Assembly: GCA_026985835.1 (NCBI GenBank)
Contig: JALSPS010000084.1
Coordinates: 1 to 8,227 of the forward strand
Direction of reading: 5' to 3'
DNA length: 8,227 bases
From: Candidatus Kaiserbacteria bacterium
GTDB lineage: Bacteria; Patescibacteriota; Minisyncoccia; Phycocordibacterales; UBA2100
Part shown: positions 1 to 6,256 of the stretch, in pieces
Layout: the number at the start of each line of letters is the position of its first letter
Position numbering within the stretch: position 1 is the stretch's first letter
Notes under the pieces: model-generated
Database searches by the model: none
Told to the model about the DNA's origin: nothing
What the model saw: the letters and a program-made list of their open reading frames with translations, nothing else
Position numbers and translations under genes: made by a program

Positions 1-1007
1 TGAAAAAAAAAGATGTTGAAAAAGCTTTCAGTTTTTGGAAAGTTGTAGATTATCATCAGAGATTTTCAATAAGTAATCTAAGTGTTGAATTTTTAGACGC
101 TGGGCATATTTTGGGTTCAGCAATGATAAAAATTTCTCGCAATGATAAAAATTTTATTTATACCGGAGATCTCGGAAATTCTCCTGCGCCACTTTTACCA
201 GATACCGAAACCGTAACTGATGCGGATTACCTTTTAATGGAGAGTGTTTATGGTGATAGGAATCATGAGAATAGAGAAATGAGAGTTGCAAAATTAAGAG
301 CTGTTATAAAAGAAATTCAATCAAGAAAAGGTACATTGCTAATTCCATCTTTTGCGATGCAACGCACGCAAATTTTAATTTATGAAATAAATAAAATGGT
401 TGAATCGGGAGAAATTGAAGAAATCCCAGTTTATCTTGATTCTCCTTTGGCAAGTAAAGTAACGGAAATATATAAGGATTATTTACATTTGCTAAAACAA
501 AAAGTTCGTGATGAAATATCTTCCGGAGACGATATATTTTCTTTCCCAAAATTTACAATAGTGAAAGATGTTATTGAATCAAACGAATTATTAAAGGCTC
601 CAAATCCAAAAATAATAATTTCGGCAAGTGGGATGTCAGTTGGAGGTAGAATTTTAATGCATGAAAAGAGACTTCTTGAAAATAAAAATAACATAATTTT
701 GTTTGTCGGTTATCAAGGCGCAGGAACACTTGGCAGAAAAATTCAAGATGGGGCAAGAAAAGTTACAATTAATCGTCGTCCTGTGAAAATAAAAGCGCAA
801 AAACGCACAATAAGAGGATTTTCAGCTCATAAAGATTTGGATAATCTGGTTAATTTTGTAGAAGATACTGCCGAGAGAAATAAACAAGTATTTGTTGCTC
901 TCGGCGAGCCTAAATCTGCATTATTTTTGACCCAAAGACTTCGAGAATATCTTGGCGTTAATGCAATTGCGCCAGAGAACGGACAGGTTTTTAATTTAGA
1001 CTTTTAG
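1..1007 (+). CDS. MBL-fold / beta-CASP ribonuclease, 3' part (5' end outside window)
   Basis: The open frame enters from the left edge (codons begin at base 3) and gives 334 residues before TAG. It is the later part of a metallo-beta-lactamase/beta-CASP RNase of the Ysh1/CPSF73-like class, which cleaves RNA in the cytoplasm. Visible signatures in order: DAGHILGSA with a zinc-ligand His at residue 35; FIYTGDLG with the bridging Asp near 56; ESVYGDR (beta-CASP motif A, Glu near 80); IPSFAMQRTQ; DSPLA; SASGMSVGGRILMH (motif B His near 220); GYQGAGTLGR; and GFSAHKD (motif C His near 276). The HxHxDH zinc motif must lie upstream of the window. The usual late HGE is ALGE here, a small deviation. 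The downstream carboxypeptidase starts 4 nt after the stop, so they are probably co-transcribed. Family assignment is secure; the RNA substrate is unknown. Confidence 0.93.
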   Translation, partial: KKKDVEKAFSFWKVVDYHQRFSISNLSVEFLDAGHILGSAMIKISRNDKNFIYTGDLGNSPAPLLPDTETVTDADYLLMESVYGDRNHENREMRVAKLRAVIKEIQSRKGTLLIPSFAMQRTQILIYEINKMVESGEIEEIPVYLDSPLASKVTEIYKDYLHLLKQKVRDEISSGDDIFSFPKFTIVKDVIESNELLKAPNPKIIISASGMSVGGRILMHEKRLLENKNNIILFVGYQGAGTLGRKIQDGARKVTINRRPVKIKAQKRTIRGFSAHKDLDNLVNFVEDTAERNKQVFVALGEPKSALFLTQRLREYLGVNAIAPENGQVFNLDF

Positions 1008-1011
1008 AAGT

Positions 1012-1908
1012 ATGAAGATAATAAAGAGATATATTTTTACAATTATTTTTTCTGTATTTATCATTTTATTTATTATAGTTTTATATAATTTTTATTTATT
1101 GAAAGAAAATCAAAATCTTTTAAAAGAGAGAATTCATTTTTATGAAAAAAGCATCACTGATTTACGCGCAAAGCTCAGTGATAAAGATCAATTGATAAAA
1201 GATCAGCAAGTTTTATTACAGGCAACAAATGCTGAATTACGAAGAGCGAATAAACTTGGATTTAGATTATCAGATGCTGTTGCAAAAGCGGAAGAAGCTG
1301 CGCGCGTTTTTAATAAATTAAATACAATAGATAAGGAATTACTTGAAAAATATTCAAAAGTTTATTTTTTAAATGAGCATTATGTGCCAAAAAAATTGCA
1401 AGATATACCAAAAAAATGGGTTTATTCAAATAAGCCAATAAAAATAAGAGAAGAGGTTGCCCCTTTTTTATTTAAAATGCTTCAAGATATGGAGGTTGCC
1501 GGATTATCACCGAGAATTGTTTCAGCATATAGATCTTTTAATACCCAAAAAAAATTAAAGTATACCCACAAGGTTTTATATGGAACAACAGAAGCGAATA
1601 AGTTTGTCGCAGATCAAGGATATTCAGAGCATCAACTTGGCAGTACGGTGGATATTACAGATGCAAAAACTGGCGGGTTGAATGGTTTTGAAAATACAAA
1701 AGAATTTAAATGGCTAAAAGATAATGCTTATAAGTATGGCTTTATTCTTTCCTATCCGAAAGGAAATAAATACTATGCTTATGAGCCATGGCACTGGAGA
1801 TTTGTTGGAAAGCGACTTGCAAAGTATCTTTATGAAAATGAATTAAATTTTTATGATTTACCACAAAGAAAAATTGATTCTTTTAGGATTTATTTGTTTG
1901 ATAATTGA
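1012..1908 (+). CDS. Membrane-anchored VanY-type (M15B) D-alanyl-D-alanine carboxypeptidase with coiled coil
   Basis: 298-residue protein. An N-terminal hydrophobic helix (about residues 8-30, with Lys before it) should anchor it in the membrane with the rest outside. Residues about 31-100 are charged and heptad-like (QNLLKER, DLRAKLSDKDQLIKDQQ), suggesting a coiled coil that spaces or dimerises the enzyme. The C-terminal domain has the M15B marks: SAYRS (171-175), SEHQLGSTVDI (205-215, zinc ligands H207 and D214), KWLKDNAYKYGFILSYP, and EPWHWRFVG with catalytic E258 and ligand H261. All catalytic residues are present, so an active zinc peptidase trimming peptidoglycan stem peptides is expected. 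Start ATG lies 4 nt after the ribonuclease stop with only a weak AGAAG ahead, implying read-through expression. The last 26 bases overlap the end of the opposite-strand membrane gene. D,D versus L,D specificity cannot be told. Confidence 0.93.
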   Translation: MKIIKRYIFTIIFSVFIILFIIVLYNFYLLKENQNLLKERIHFYEKSITDLRAKLSDKDQLIKDQQVLLQATNAELRRANKLGFRLSDAVAKAEEAARVFNKLNTIDKELLEKYSKVYFLNEHYVPKKLQDIPKKWVYSNKPIKIREEVAPFLFKMLQDMEVAGLSPRIVSAYRSFNTQKKLKYTHKVLYGTTEANKFVADQGYSEHQLGSTVDITDAKTGGLNGFENTKEFKWLKDNAYKYGFILSYPKGNKYYAYEPWHWRFVGKRLAKYLYENELNFYDLPQRKIDSFRIYLFDN

Positions 1909-2383
1909 TTGATTTTGCAAGTAAATAAATAGCAAGAAGCATTATTATAATTGATATTATTGAAAGTTCTGTTCTATATTTTAAGACGAATACAATACCG
2001 TTGAAACCAAGCCCAAACAGGGCAACAATTGGAGCTATACAAGATGCGCAAGTTGCTGTGCCTATTATTGACGCTAGAACCCCTGATGTTCCGGCACCAA
2101 GAGTTGTAAGAAATGGAAATGTTTGTGAACATATTTTCGCAGGATATTTATAAGCATAGATTTGCATTGTTACCAAAAGAGCTGAAACCAAAGATAGTGT
2201 GGAAAGTAGAATATAATCATATATGTTATAAGTACTAAGCTGAAATGCGATTGTATTGAATTTTATTGTCAAAACAGGTAAAAAAACAAACATTGCAAAG
2301 AAGAAGGGAACTAAAATCAGGAATAAAATTGCAAAATGGCGTTTTTGTAAAACAAACCATATTCGTGATATAAAATCAAACAT
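1883..2383 (-). CDS. Small polytopic membrane protein with intramembrane CxxC
   Basis: 166 residues from the ATG at 2383. Four hydrophobic spans can be seen (about 17-39, 56-76, 96-125, 138-156). The third contains TCASCIAPIVALFGLG: a Cys-x-x-Cys (C112, C115) followed by Pro inside a membrane segment, preceded by a small-residue-rich stretch GAGTSGVLASIIGTA. There is another Cys at 85. CxxC in a membrane helix is seen in redox carriers and metal transporters, but I do not recognise the family and assign no function. The ATG was chosen over an upstream TTG (2416) because a TGt-TATAAT extended -10 lies 6 nt ahead of it, which would place transcription start on the A of ATG. The gene is divergent from the LOG gene and its 3' end overlaps the carboxypeptidase gene by 26 nt. 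Confidence 0.8.
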   Translation of the reverse strand: MFDFISRIWFVLQKRHFAILFLILVPFFFAMFVFLPVLTIKFNTIAFQLSTYNIYDYILLSTLSLVSALLVTMQIYAYKYPAKICSQTFPFLTTLGAGTSGVLASIIGTATCASCIAPIVALFGLGFNGIVFVLKYRTELSIISIIIMLLAIYLLAKSINYQTNKS

Positions 2384-2389
2384 TTTGTA

Positions 2390-2398
2390 ATTATAACA
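2390..2398 (-). promoter_or_regulatory. Extended -10 promoter for the CxxC membrane gene (leaderless)
   Basis: On the minus strand TGTTATAAT (TGn plus perfect TATAAT, 2398-2390) is followed by TACAAA and then ATG. Counting 7 nt from the last T puts +1 at 2383, the A of the start codon. A -35 is poor (TTGTAT, spacer 15). No Shine-Dalgarno exists between promoter and start. Confidence 0.65.
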
Positions 2399-2445
2399 TA
2401 CTTGCTCTTTATACAATGCGAACAGCTTGTGAGTTATTTAATGAG

Positions 2446-2473
2446 TTTGCTTTTATTTTTTCTATGTTAGAAT
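2446..2473 (+). promoter_or_regulatory. Promoter for the LOG-family gene (near leaderless)
   Basis: TGTTAGAAT (TGn extended -10; TAGAAT at 2468-2473) with a weak TTTGCT -35 at 2446-2451, spacer 16. Predicted +1 is 2480, one base before the ATG at 2481. This favours 2481 over the in-frame ATG at 2472, which overlaps the -10 box itself. Confidence 0.6.
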
Positions 2474-2480
2474 GTCGTGT

Positions 2481-3245
2481 ATGAATGAAAAAAATACACA
2501 GCCATTGGGTGAATATAGTAAATTATATGAACTTACAGATGGCTTAGATAAAAAAAGAATTTCCAAACCGGAAATTGATTTAGAGGCGATGTACAGGTCG
2601 GACTTAAAACTAAAAGAAATGTTAAAAGATACTTCAGATGATTGCGCAGAAGAGCTTTTGGCGGGATTTACTGCTATAGAACATTATCCAAAGACTGTTA
2701 CTTTTTTTGGTTCTGCGCGAACCAAGCCCGGAGCGGCCTTTTATGAGCTTGCAAGGGATCTTGCGGGAGAAATTTGTAAAGAGGGCTATGCTGTTATTAC
2801 CGGAGGTGGTCCCGGAATTATGGAGGCCGCAAACAGAGGAACAAAAGAAACTTGCGGTTATGCGGTTGGTTTTAATATAGAACTGCCGACGGAGCAGGTT
2901 ATAAACGAATATGTAACACATGGAATCAATTTTAAATTTTTCTCAGCGCGTAAAATGGCAATGTTTTTTTCGGGAGAGGCTTTCCTATTTTTCCCGGGAG
3001 GATTCGGTACTCTTGATGAGTTGTTTCAATTACTCACACTTATTCAAACACATAAGGCGCCAAACACACCGGTTATCTTGGTCGGCGCTGAGTACTGGAA
3101 TAATCTGGATAAATTTATAAAAAACACTTTACTTGATGAGTTTGAAACCATTTCAAAAGATGACTTAAATTTATACACGATCTCTGATGATAAAGAGGAG
3201 ATTATGAACATAATTCGTAACGCTCCGCTCAGAAGCGCGTATTAG
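2481..3245 (+). CDS. LOG-family (TIGR00730-type) Rossmann-fold nucleotide hydrolase
   Basis: 254 residues. The core begins near residue 70 (TVTFFGSARTKPG) and carries both signatures of the lysine-decarboxylase-like/LOG family: GGGPGIMEAANRG (about 108-120) and PGGFGTLDE (about 172-180), with the intervening SARKMAM. Family members hydrolyse nucleoside 5'-monophosphates to base plus ribose 5-phosphate (cytokinin riboside phosphoribohydrolase in plants and some bacteria). The PGGxGTxxE Glu and the conserved Arg are intact, so activity is likely. The substrate in this organism is unknown and could be AMP-like or modified nucleotides. An N-terminal extension of about 65 polar residues precedes the core. 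The start at 2481 is chosen from the promoter; 2472 would add MSC. The gene is divergent from the CxxC membrane gene, with about 97 bp between the two start codons. Confidence 0.9.
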   Translation: MNEKNTQPLGEYSKLYELTDGLDKKRISKPEIDLEAMYRSDLKLKEMLKDTSDDCAEELLAGFTAIEHYPKTVTFFGSARTKPGAAFYELARDLAGEICKEGYAVITGGGPGIMEAANRGTKETCGYAVGFNIELPTEQVINEYVTHGINFKFFSARKMAMFFSGEAFLFFPGGFGTLDELFQLLTLIQTHKAPNTPVILVGAEYWNNLDKFIKNTLLDEFETISKDDLNLYTISDDKEEIMNIIRNAPLRSAY

Positions 3246-3281
3246 TTTGTTTGTTATTATTTTGCTAAGAAAAGCTTCATC

Positions 3282-3309
3282 TTGATTTTTTATGTTTTGA
3301 TTGTATTCT
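3282..3309 (+). promoter_or_regulatory. Promoter for the AI-2E-family gene
   Basis: TTGATT (3282-3287), 16-bp spacer, TATTCT (3304-3309). Predicted +1 near 3316 leaves about 4 nt before the ATG at 3320. No Shine-Dalgarno is present (the sequence before ATG is ACTAATAAG). No terminator hairpin for the preceding gene is evident in 3246-3319. Confidence 0.5.
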
Positions 3310-3319
3310 TACTAATAAG

Positions 3320-4369
3320 ATGAATTTTACAAGGATACAAAATACGCTTTTTTTTGGTCTTTTAGCTGTAATAACATTTATATTTTTTTGGTTGTTCTTC
3401 CAATTTATAACACCTATATTTTGGGCAACCGTTTTAGCTATAGTATTTTTTCCACTTTATTCATTTATATTAAAACTTTTCAAGAATAAAGAGGCGCTAT
3501 CTGCGTTTGTAACTGTTATAATAATTTTAAAATTATTTTTCTTGCCGATTTACGGATTGGGATTTTTAATAACAAAAGAAGCAATTGTTTTCTATAAAGA
3601 TTTGAATCAAACAGAGGTAATTCAAAATGTATCTGTGTTTAGCGCTCCTGTAGAAACCGCTTTAAACTCCTTTGGGATTAAGATGCAAAAAGGAGATATA
3701 CAAAGCAGATTTATAACATTTATAAAATCTATCAGCGCAACTATTGCTTCTCTCGCAATTGATTTTGGAAAGGCAACAACACAAGCTATTTTGTCATTTT
3801 TTATAACGCTCTATTTGCTTTTCTTTGCTTTTAAAGATGGGGTTGCATTTTTGCGCAGAATAGAAGAAATACTACCTCTTGGCGATGAAAGAGAGGAAAA
3901 ATTATTTTTTAGATTTGTAGAAATAGTACGCTCTATATTTAAGGGGACATTTATAATTGCCTTCATCCAAGGGCTGGTTGGAGCCCTGACTCTTTTGATT
4001 GTGGGAATTCCGCATATATTACTTTGGGGAACCCTTATGGCGCTACTTTCAATAATTCCGGCGCTTGGCCCCGTTGTTGTGCTTTTGCCAATTACTCTGA
4101 TTTTGTTTGTATCCGGATTATATGTAAAAGCGATTATATTGATTGCCGGAATTATAATAACATCTTTGCTTGATAATATACTAAGACCTATATTGGTTGG
4201 TAAGGATACAAAAATGCACGATGCTGTTATTATGATTTCTGTTTTAGGAGGATTATCATTATTTGGTTTTTCAGGTTTTGTAATAGGCCCTGTAATAGCC
4301 GGATTATTTATAACATTTTGGTCTATTTTTGAAGAAGATTATAAAAGAGAGTTGAAAGAAAAAGGCTGA
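3320..4369 (+). CDS. AI-2E / PerM-family transporter-like membrane protein
   Basis: 349 residues, the usual length for the family. The N-terminal half has paired hydrophobic spans (about 10-48 and 58-85), then a soluble or amphipathic middle section (about 90-140), a span at 150-172, and a block of spans from 205 to 335. Family landmarks include SIIPALGPVVVLLP (244-257), DNILRPILVG (285-294) and GGLSLFGFSGFVIGPVIAGLF (310-330). Members were first named for autoinducer-2 export, and others act as Na+/H+ antiporters or sporulation-type permeases, so the transported molecule should not be inferred here. It ends in TGA, used as a stop. A new promoter begins 3 bp after the stop. Confidence 0.9.
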   Translation: MNFTRIQNTLFFGLLAVITFIFFWLFFQFITPIFWATVLAIVFFPLYSFILKLFKNKEALSAFVTVIIILKLFFLPIYGLGFLITKEAIVFYKDLNQTEVIQNVSVFSAPVETALNSFGIKMQKGDIQSRFITFIKSISATIASLAIDFGKATTQAILSFFITLYLLFFAFKDGVAFLRRIEEILPLGDEREEKLFFRFVEIVRSIFKGTFIIAFIQGLVGALTLLIVGIPHILLWGTLMALLSIIPALGPVVVLLPITLILFVSGLYVKAIILIAGIIITSLLDNILRPILVGKDTKMHDAVIMISVLGGLSLFGFSGFVIGPVIAGLFITFWSIFEEDYKRELKEKG

Positions 4370-4371
4370 TA

Positions 4372-4399
4372 TTGCCAAGTAAAAATTTTTTTGTATAAT
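4372..4399 (+). promoter_or_regulatory. Promoter of a short structured transcript downstream of the AI-2E gene
   Basis: TTGCCA (4372-4377), 16-bp spacer with A and T tracts, perfect TATAAT (4394-4399); predicted +1 near 4406. It starts 3 bp after a stop codon and leads into hairpins and a terminator rather than a start codon. Confidence 0.6.
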
Positions 4400-4405
4400 T
4401 TGGGT

Positions 4406-4503
4406 GGGATATTTTGCGGGAGTAAATACTCCCGCGCTTGGCCTTTGGTTGCCAAGTTGTTATATTTTGCCTCGTCCCCTTAGTATGGGGCGAGGCGCTT
4501 TTT
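4406..4503 (+). ncRNA. Candidate structured small RNA (or leader/attenuator ahead of infC)
   Basis: Between a TATAAT promoter and an intrinsic terminator lie about 98 nt with no start codon for a sensible ORF. Three hairpins can be drawn: GCGGGAGTAAATACTCCCGC (4416-4435, 8-bp stem, AAAT loop); CTTGGC/GCCAAG (4437-4442 with 4451-4456); and the terminator stem 4469-4496. The first and third hairpins are each preceded by the same ATATTTTGC (4409-4417 and 4462-4470). I see no SRP, 6S or RNase P signature. Because infC has its own promoter at 4598-4626, this looks like a separate transcript. An L20-type autoregulatory leader of the infC operon is the main alternative. Confidence 0.5.
4469..4503 (+). 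terminator. Rho-independent terminator before infC
   Basis: GCCTCGTCCCC (4469-4479) pairs with GGGGCGAGGC (4487-4496), a 10-bp GC-rich stem with one bulged T and loop TTAGTAT, followed by GC and five T (4499-4503). It would end the short structured transcript and also any read-through from the AI-2E gene. Confidence 0.8.
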
Positions 4504-4597
4504 AAATTCAAAATTATATTGAGATTTAATCTTAAACTGTCAGATTATATGATTTTTAAGTGTATCCTCAAAAGAAGGATATGATTTAGATAATCTA

Positions 4598-4626
4598 TTG
4601 ATTTATGCGTATAAAACTGCTATATT
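4598..4626 (+). promoter_or_regulatory. Promoter of the infC-rpmI-rplT operon
   Basis: TTGATT (4598-4603), 17-bp spacer, TATATT (4621-4626) preceded by TGc (extended -10). Predicted +1 near 4633 gives a 16-nt leader with no Shine-Dalgarno before ATG 4649. Upstream, a small hairpin TATCCT/AGGATA (4563-4568 with 4576-4581) of unknown meaning is visible; the rest of 4504-4597 is AT-rich and shows no gene. Confidence 0.65.
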
Positions 4627-4648
4627 TAAGCGGTGCTAATTATTTTAA

Positions 4649-5191
4649 ATGGGTAAAAGTGATATACGAATAAATGATGATATTCGCGCGCGTGAGGTGC
4701 GTGTAATAACACAAGAGGGTGAGAACTTAGGCATTATGCCAATCCGGGAGGCTTTAAAAAAGGCTCAGGAGTGTGCTCTTGATTTAATTGAAATATCACC
4801 AAATGCAAAACCGCCGATAACAAAGATTACAGATTACGGAAAGTATAAATACGAATTAAAGAAAAAAGAAAAGCAGGCCAAAGCGAAAGCGCATATTACC
4901 GAAACAAAAATTACTCAAGTTAAAATAGGCACAGGTGAAGGCGATTTATTGCGCAAGGCAAAAAAGGTTGCCGAATGGCTTGCGGAAGGTCATAGAGTTA
5001 AAATAGATCTCTTTCTTTGGGGAAGGTACAAATATATGGAATTTGAATTTCTAAAAGAAAGATTGGAAAAATTCCTTGCAATTATTCCAGAATCATATAA
5101 GATAGCCGATAATATAAAGAAAAGTCCAAAGGGGCTCACGGTAGTTATAGAAAGAGATAAGAGTAAAAATAAAAAAAATGAAAACAAATAA
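4649..5191 (+). CDS. infC: Translation initiation factor IF-3
   Basis: 180 residues, normal for IF3, which binds the 30S subunit, prevents premature 50S joining and proofreads the initiator tRNA-start codon pair. The N-domain is clear: INDDIRAREVRVI, LGIMPIREALKKAQ, LDLIEISPNAKPP, ITDYGKYKYE (7-69). A Lys-rich linker follows, then the C-domain (about 83-170). In the C-domain the usual FRGRE is replaced by LFLWGRYKYM (121-130) and the HD pair after the first strand by TGEGDLL, so this is a divergent IF3. A charged tail (KSKNKKNENK) ends the protein. It is first in the infC-rpmI-rplT operon and overlaps rpmI by 14 nt, suggesting translational coupling. The 5' leader is very short and has no Shine-Dalgarno. 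Confidence 0.96.
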   Translation: MGKSDIRINDDIRAREVRVITQEGENLGIMPIREALKKAQECALDLIEISPNAKPPITKITDYGKYKYELKKKEKQAKAKAHITETKITQVKIGTGEGDLLRKAKKVAEWLAEGHRVKIDLFLWGRYKYMEFEFLKERLEKFLAIIPESYKIADNIKKSPKGLTVVIERDKSKNKKNENK

Positions 5192-5366
5192 ATCATACAA
5201 AAAAAGATTAAAGGTTACGAAGAATGGCAAGATAATTGCGAGAACAAAAGGACAATGTCATTTTAATGCAAAAGCGCGCGGTAAGAAAAGAACAGCGAAA
5301 AGACGAATGCAAACTGTAACACTTACAAATAAAGCAAAAAGTCGTTTTTTAGCCGGAGTTAAATAA
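5178..5366 (+). CDS. rpmI: 50S ribosomal protein L35 (bL35)
   Basis: 62-residue basic protein matching bL35 in length and pattern: KTNKSYKKRLKVTKNGKI at the start, then HFNAKARGKKRTAKRRM and a C-terminal ...KSRFLAGVK. It is a component of the large ribosomal subunit. The ATG lies inside the end of infC (14-nt overlap, different frame) with no Shine-Dalgarno (poly-A context), so initiation probably depends on ribosomes finishing infC. rplT follows 4 nt after the stop, the conserved infC-rpmI-rplT order. Confidence 0.96.
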   Translation: MKTNKSYKKRLKVTKNGKIIARTKGQCHFNAKARGKKRTAKRRMQTVTLTNKAKSRFLAGVK

Positions 5367-5370
5367 AATT

Positions 5371-5715
5371 ATGGTTAGAGTAAAAAGAGGAACAACTTCA
5401 TTAAAAACAAGGCGAAATGTCTTAAAACAAGTCAAAGGTTATCGCTTTGGTCGTTCAAAAAAAGAGCGTCAAGCTCGTGAGGCGATAGCGCACGCAGGTA
5501 ATTATGCATTTGCCCACAGAAGAAAAAAGAAAAATGATTTTCGTAGACTATGGACTGTTAGATTAAACGGCGCGCTAAGACCGCTGGGATTTTCTTATAG
5601 TAAATTTATAGGAGCTTTAAAAGCAAAAAACATTGATTTGGATAGAAAAGTTCTATCTGAAATCGCTCGTTTAAATCCGGATGTCTTTGCGGAAATTGTA
5701 AAAAAGGTCAAATAA
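5371..5715 (+). CDS. rplT: 50S ribosomal protein L20 (bL20)
   Basis: 114 residues, standard for bL20, an early 23S rRNA-binding assembly protein. Family features: basic N-terminal extension MVRVKRGTTSLKTRRNVLK, then GYRFGRSKKERQAREA, HAGNYAFAHRRKKKNDFRRLWTVRLN-type segment (about 42-67) and GFSYSKFIGALK, ending in the helical SEIARLNPDVFAEIVKKVK region. It lies 4 nt after rpmI; the only possible Shine-Dalgarno is GGAG at 5355-5358, rather far from the ATG. In E. coli and Bacillus L20 represses this operon by binding its mRNA leader, so the structured RNA at 4406-4503 deserves comparison. No terminator follows before smpB. Confidence 0.97.
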   Translation: MVRVKRGTTSLKTRRNVLKQVKGYRFGRSKKERQAREAIAHAGNYAFAHRRKKKNDFRRLWTVRLNGALRPLGFSYSKFIGALKAKNIDLDRKVLSEIARLNPDVFAEIVKKVK

Positions 5716-5742
5716 TTTTATACTATTTTTTTACTTCATTTT

Positions 5743-5751
5743 TGCTATACT
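5743..5751 (+). promoter_or_regulatory. Extended -10 promoter for smpB (leaderless)
   Basis: TGCTATACT (TGn plus TATACT, 5743-5751) ends 8 nt before the ATG at 5760. Predicted +1 is 5758, so the mRNA would have 0-2 leader bases. There is no convincing -35 and no Shine-Dalgarno. Confidence 0.6.
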
Positions 5752-5759
5752 CATTTACA

Positions 5760-6203
5760 ATGAGTATTTTAATAAATAAAAAAGCAAAAAGAGATTACTC
5801 ATTTTTAAAGGAGTATAGCGCAGGTATTGAGCTTAGGGGTTTTGAAGTTAAATCAATAAGAACAGGAAAAGCAAATATGAGGGGAGCTCACATTGTTATA
5901 CGGGGGAATGAGGCCTTTTTGGTAGGTATGACTATTTCACCATATCAAATAGCCAATACTCCCGATGATTATGATCCGGAAAGAGTCAGGCGCTTACTTT
6001 TAACCAAAAAAGAGATTATAGAACTTGCAGAATATGAAAAACAAAAGGGATTGACAATAGTCCCACTATCATTGTATAATAGCAAAGGTTTGATTAAGGT
6101 CTCTCTTGCTGTCGCAAGGGGTAAAAAGAAATATGATAAAAGAGAGGAGGTCAAAAAGAGGGATGCGGATAGAAAAATAAAGCGCACATTGAAAAAACAA
6201 TAA
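5760..6203 (+). CDS. smpB: SsrA-binding protein SmpB
   Basis: 147 residues, typical length. SmpB binds the tRNA-like domain of tmRNA and acts as a codon-anticodon mimic in the decoding site of stalled ribosomes. Seen: NKKAKRDYSFLKEYSAGIELRGFEVKS-type N-terminal barrel (6-32), SIRTGKANMRGAH, DPERVRRLLLTKKEI (72-86), the IVPLSLYNSKGLIKVSLAVARGKKKYDKR segment (100-128), and the basic C-terminal tail KKRDADRKIKR that enters the mRNA channel. ATG 5760 is chosen over an upstream TTG at 5742 because 5742 lies inside the promoter region and 5760 matches the family N-terminus. Its RNA partner ssrA begins 43 nt after the stop. Confidence 0.97.
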   Translation: MSILINKKAKRDYSFLKEYSAGIELRGFEVKSIRTGKANMRGAHIVIRGNEAFLVGMTISPYQIANTPDDYDPERVRRLLLTKKEIIELAEYEKQKGLTIVPLSLYNSKGLIKVSLAVARGKKKYDKREEVKKRDADRKIKRTLKKQ

Positions 6204-6204
6204 T

Positions 6205-6256
6205 GGGTCATTCGCTCAGTTTTTGCATATCTATGTTAAAACTGAGGGGATGACCC
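6205..6256. repeat. 19-bp inverted repeat spanning smpB-ssrA junction and tmRNA 5' end
   Basis: GGGTCATTCGCTCAGTTTT (6205-6223) pairs with AAAACTGAGGGGATGACCC (6238-6256): 17 Watson-Crick pairs, one G-T and one G-G mismatch, loop of 14 nt. The left arm starts 2 nt after the smpB stop; the right arm contains the first 11 nt of tmRNA, and the loop contains the candidate ssrA -10. It lacks a T tract, so it is not an ordinary terminator. Confidence 0.8.
6232..6237 (+). promoter_or_regulatory. Possible -10 box of ssrA
   Basis: TATGTT ends 8 nt before the first base of the tmRNA acceptor stem (6246). No good -35 is seen at a 16-18 bp spacing, so the tmRNA could instead be processed from a longer smpB read-through transcript. 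Confidence 0.35.

Noticed and set aside
304..756. Minus-strand frames of 61-81 residues opposite the ribonuclease gene
   Set aside because: They mirror the coding frame of a well-supported gene and have no start signals or recognisable content.
2384..2416. TTG start for the CxxC membrane protein
   Set aside because: It would place the promoter -10 inside the coding sequence; ATG 2383 is right at the predicted transcription start.
2634..3120. Additional frames of 66-95 residues over the LOG gene
   Set aside because: Shadows of the LOG coding frame, without family features or start signals.
5742..5759. TTG start for smpB
   Set aside because: It overlaps the TGCTATACT promoter, and the six extra residues do not match the SmpB family N-terminus.
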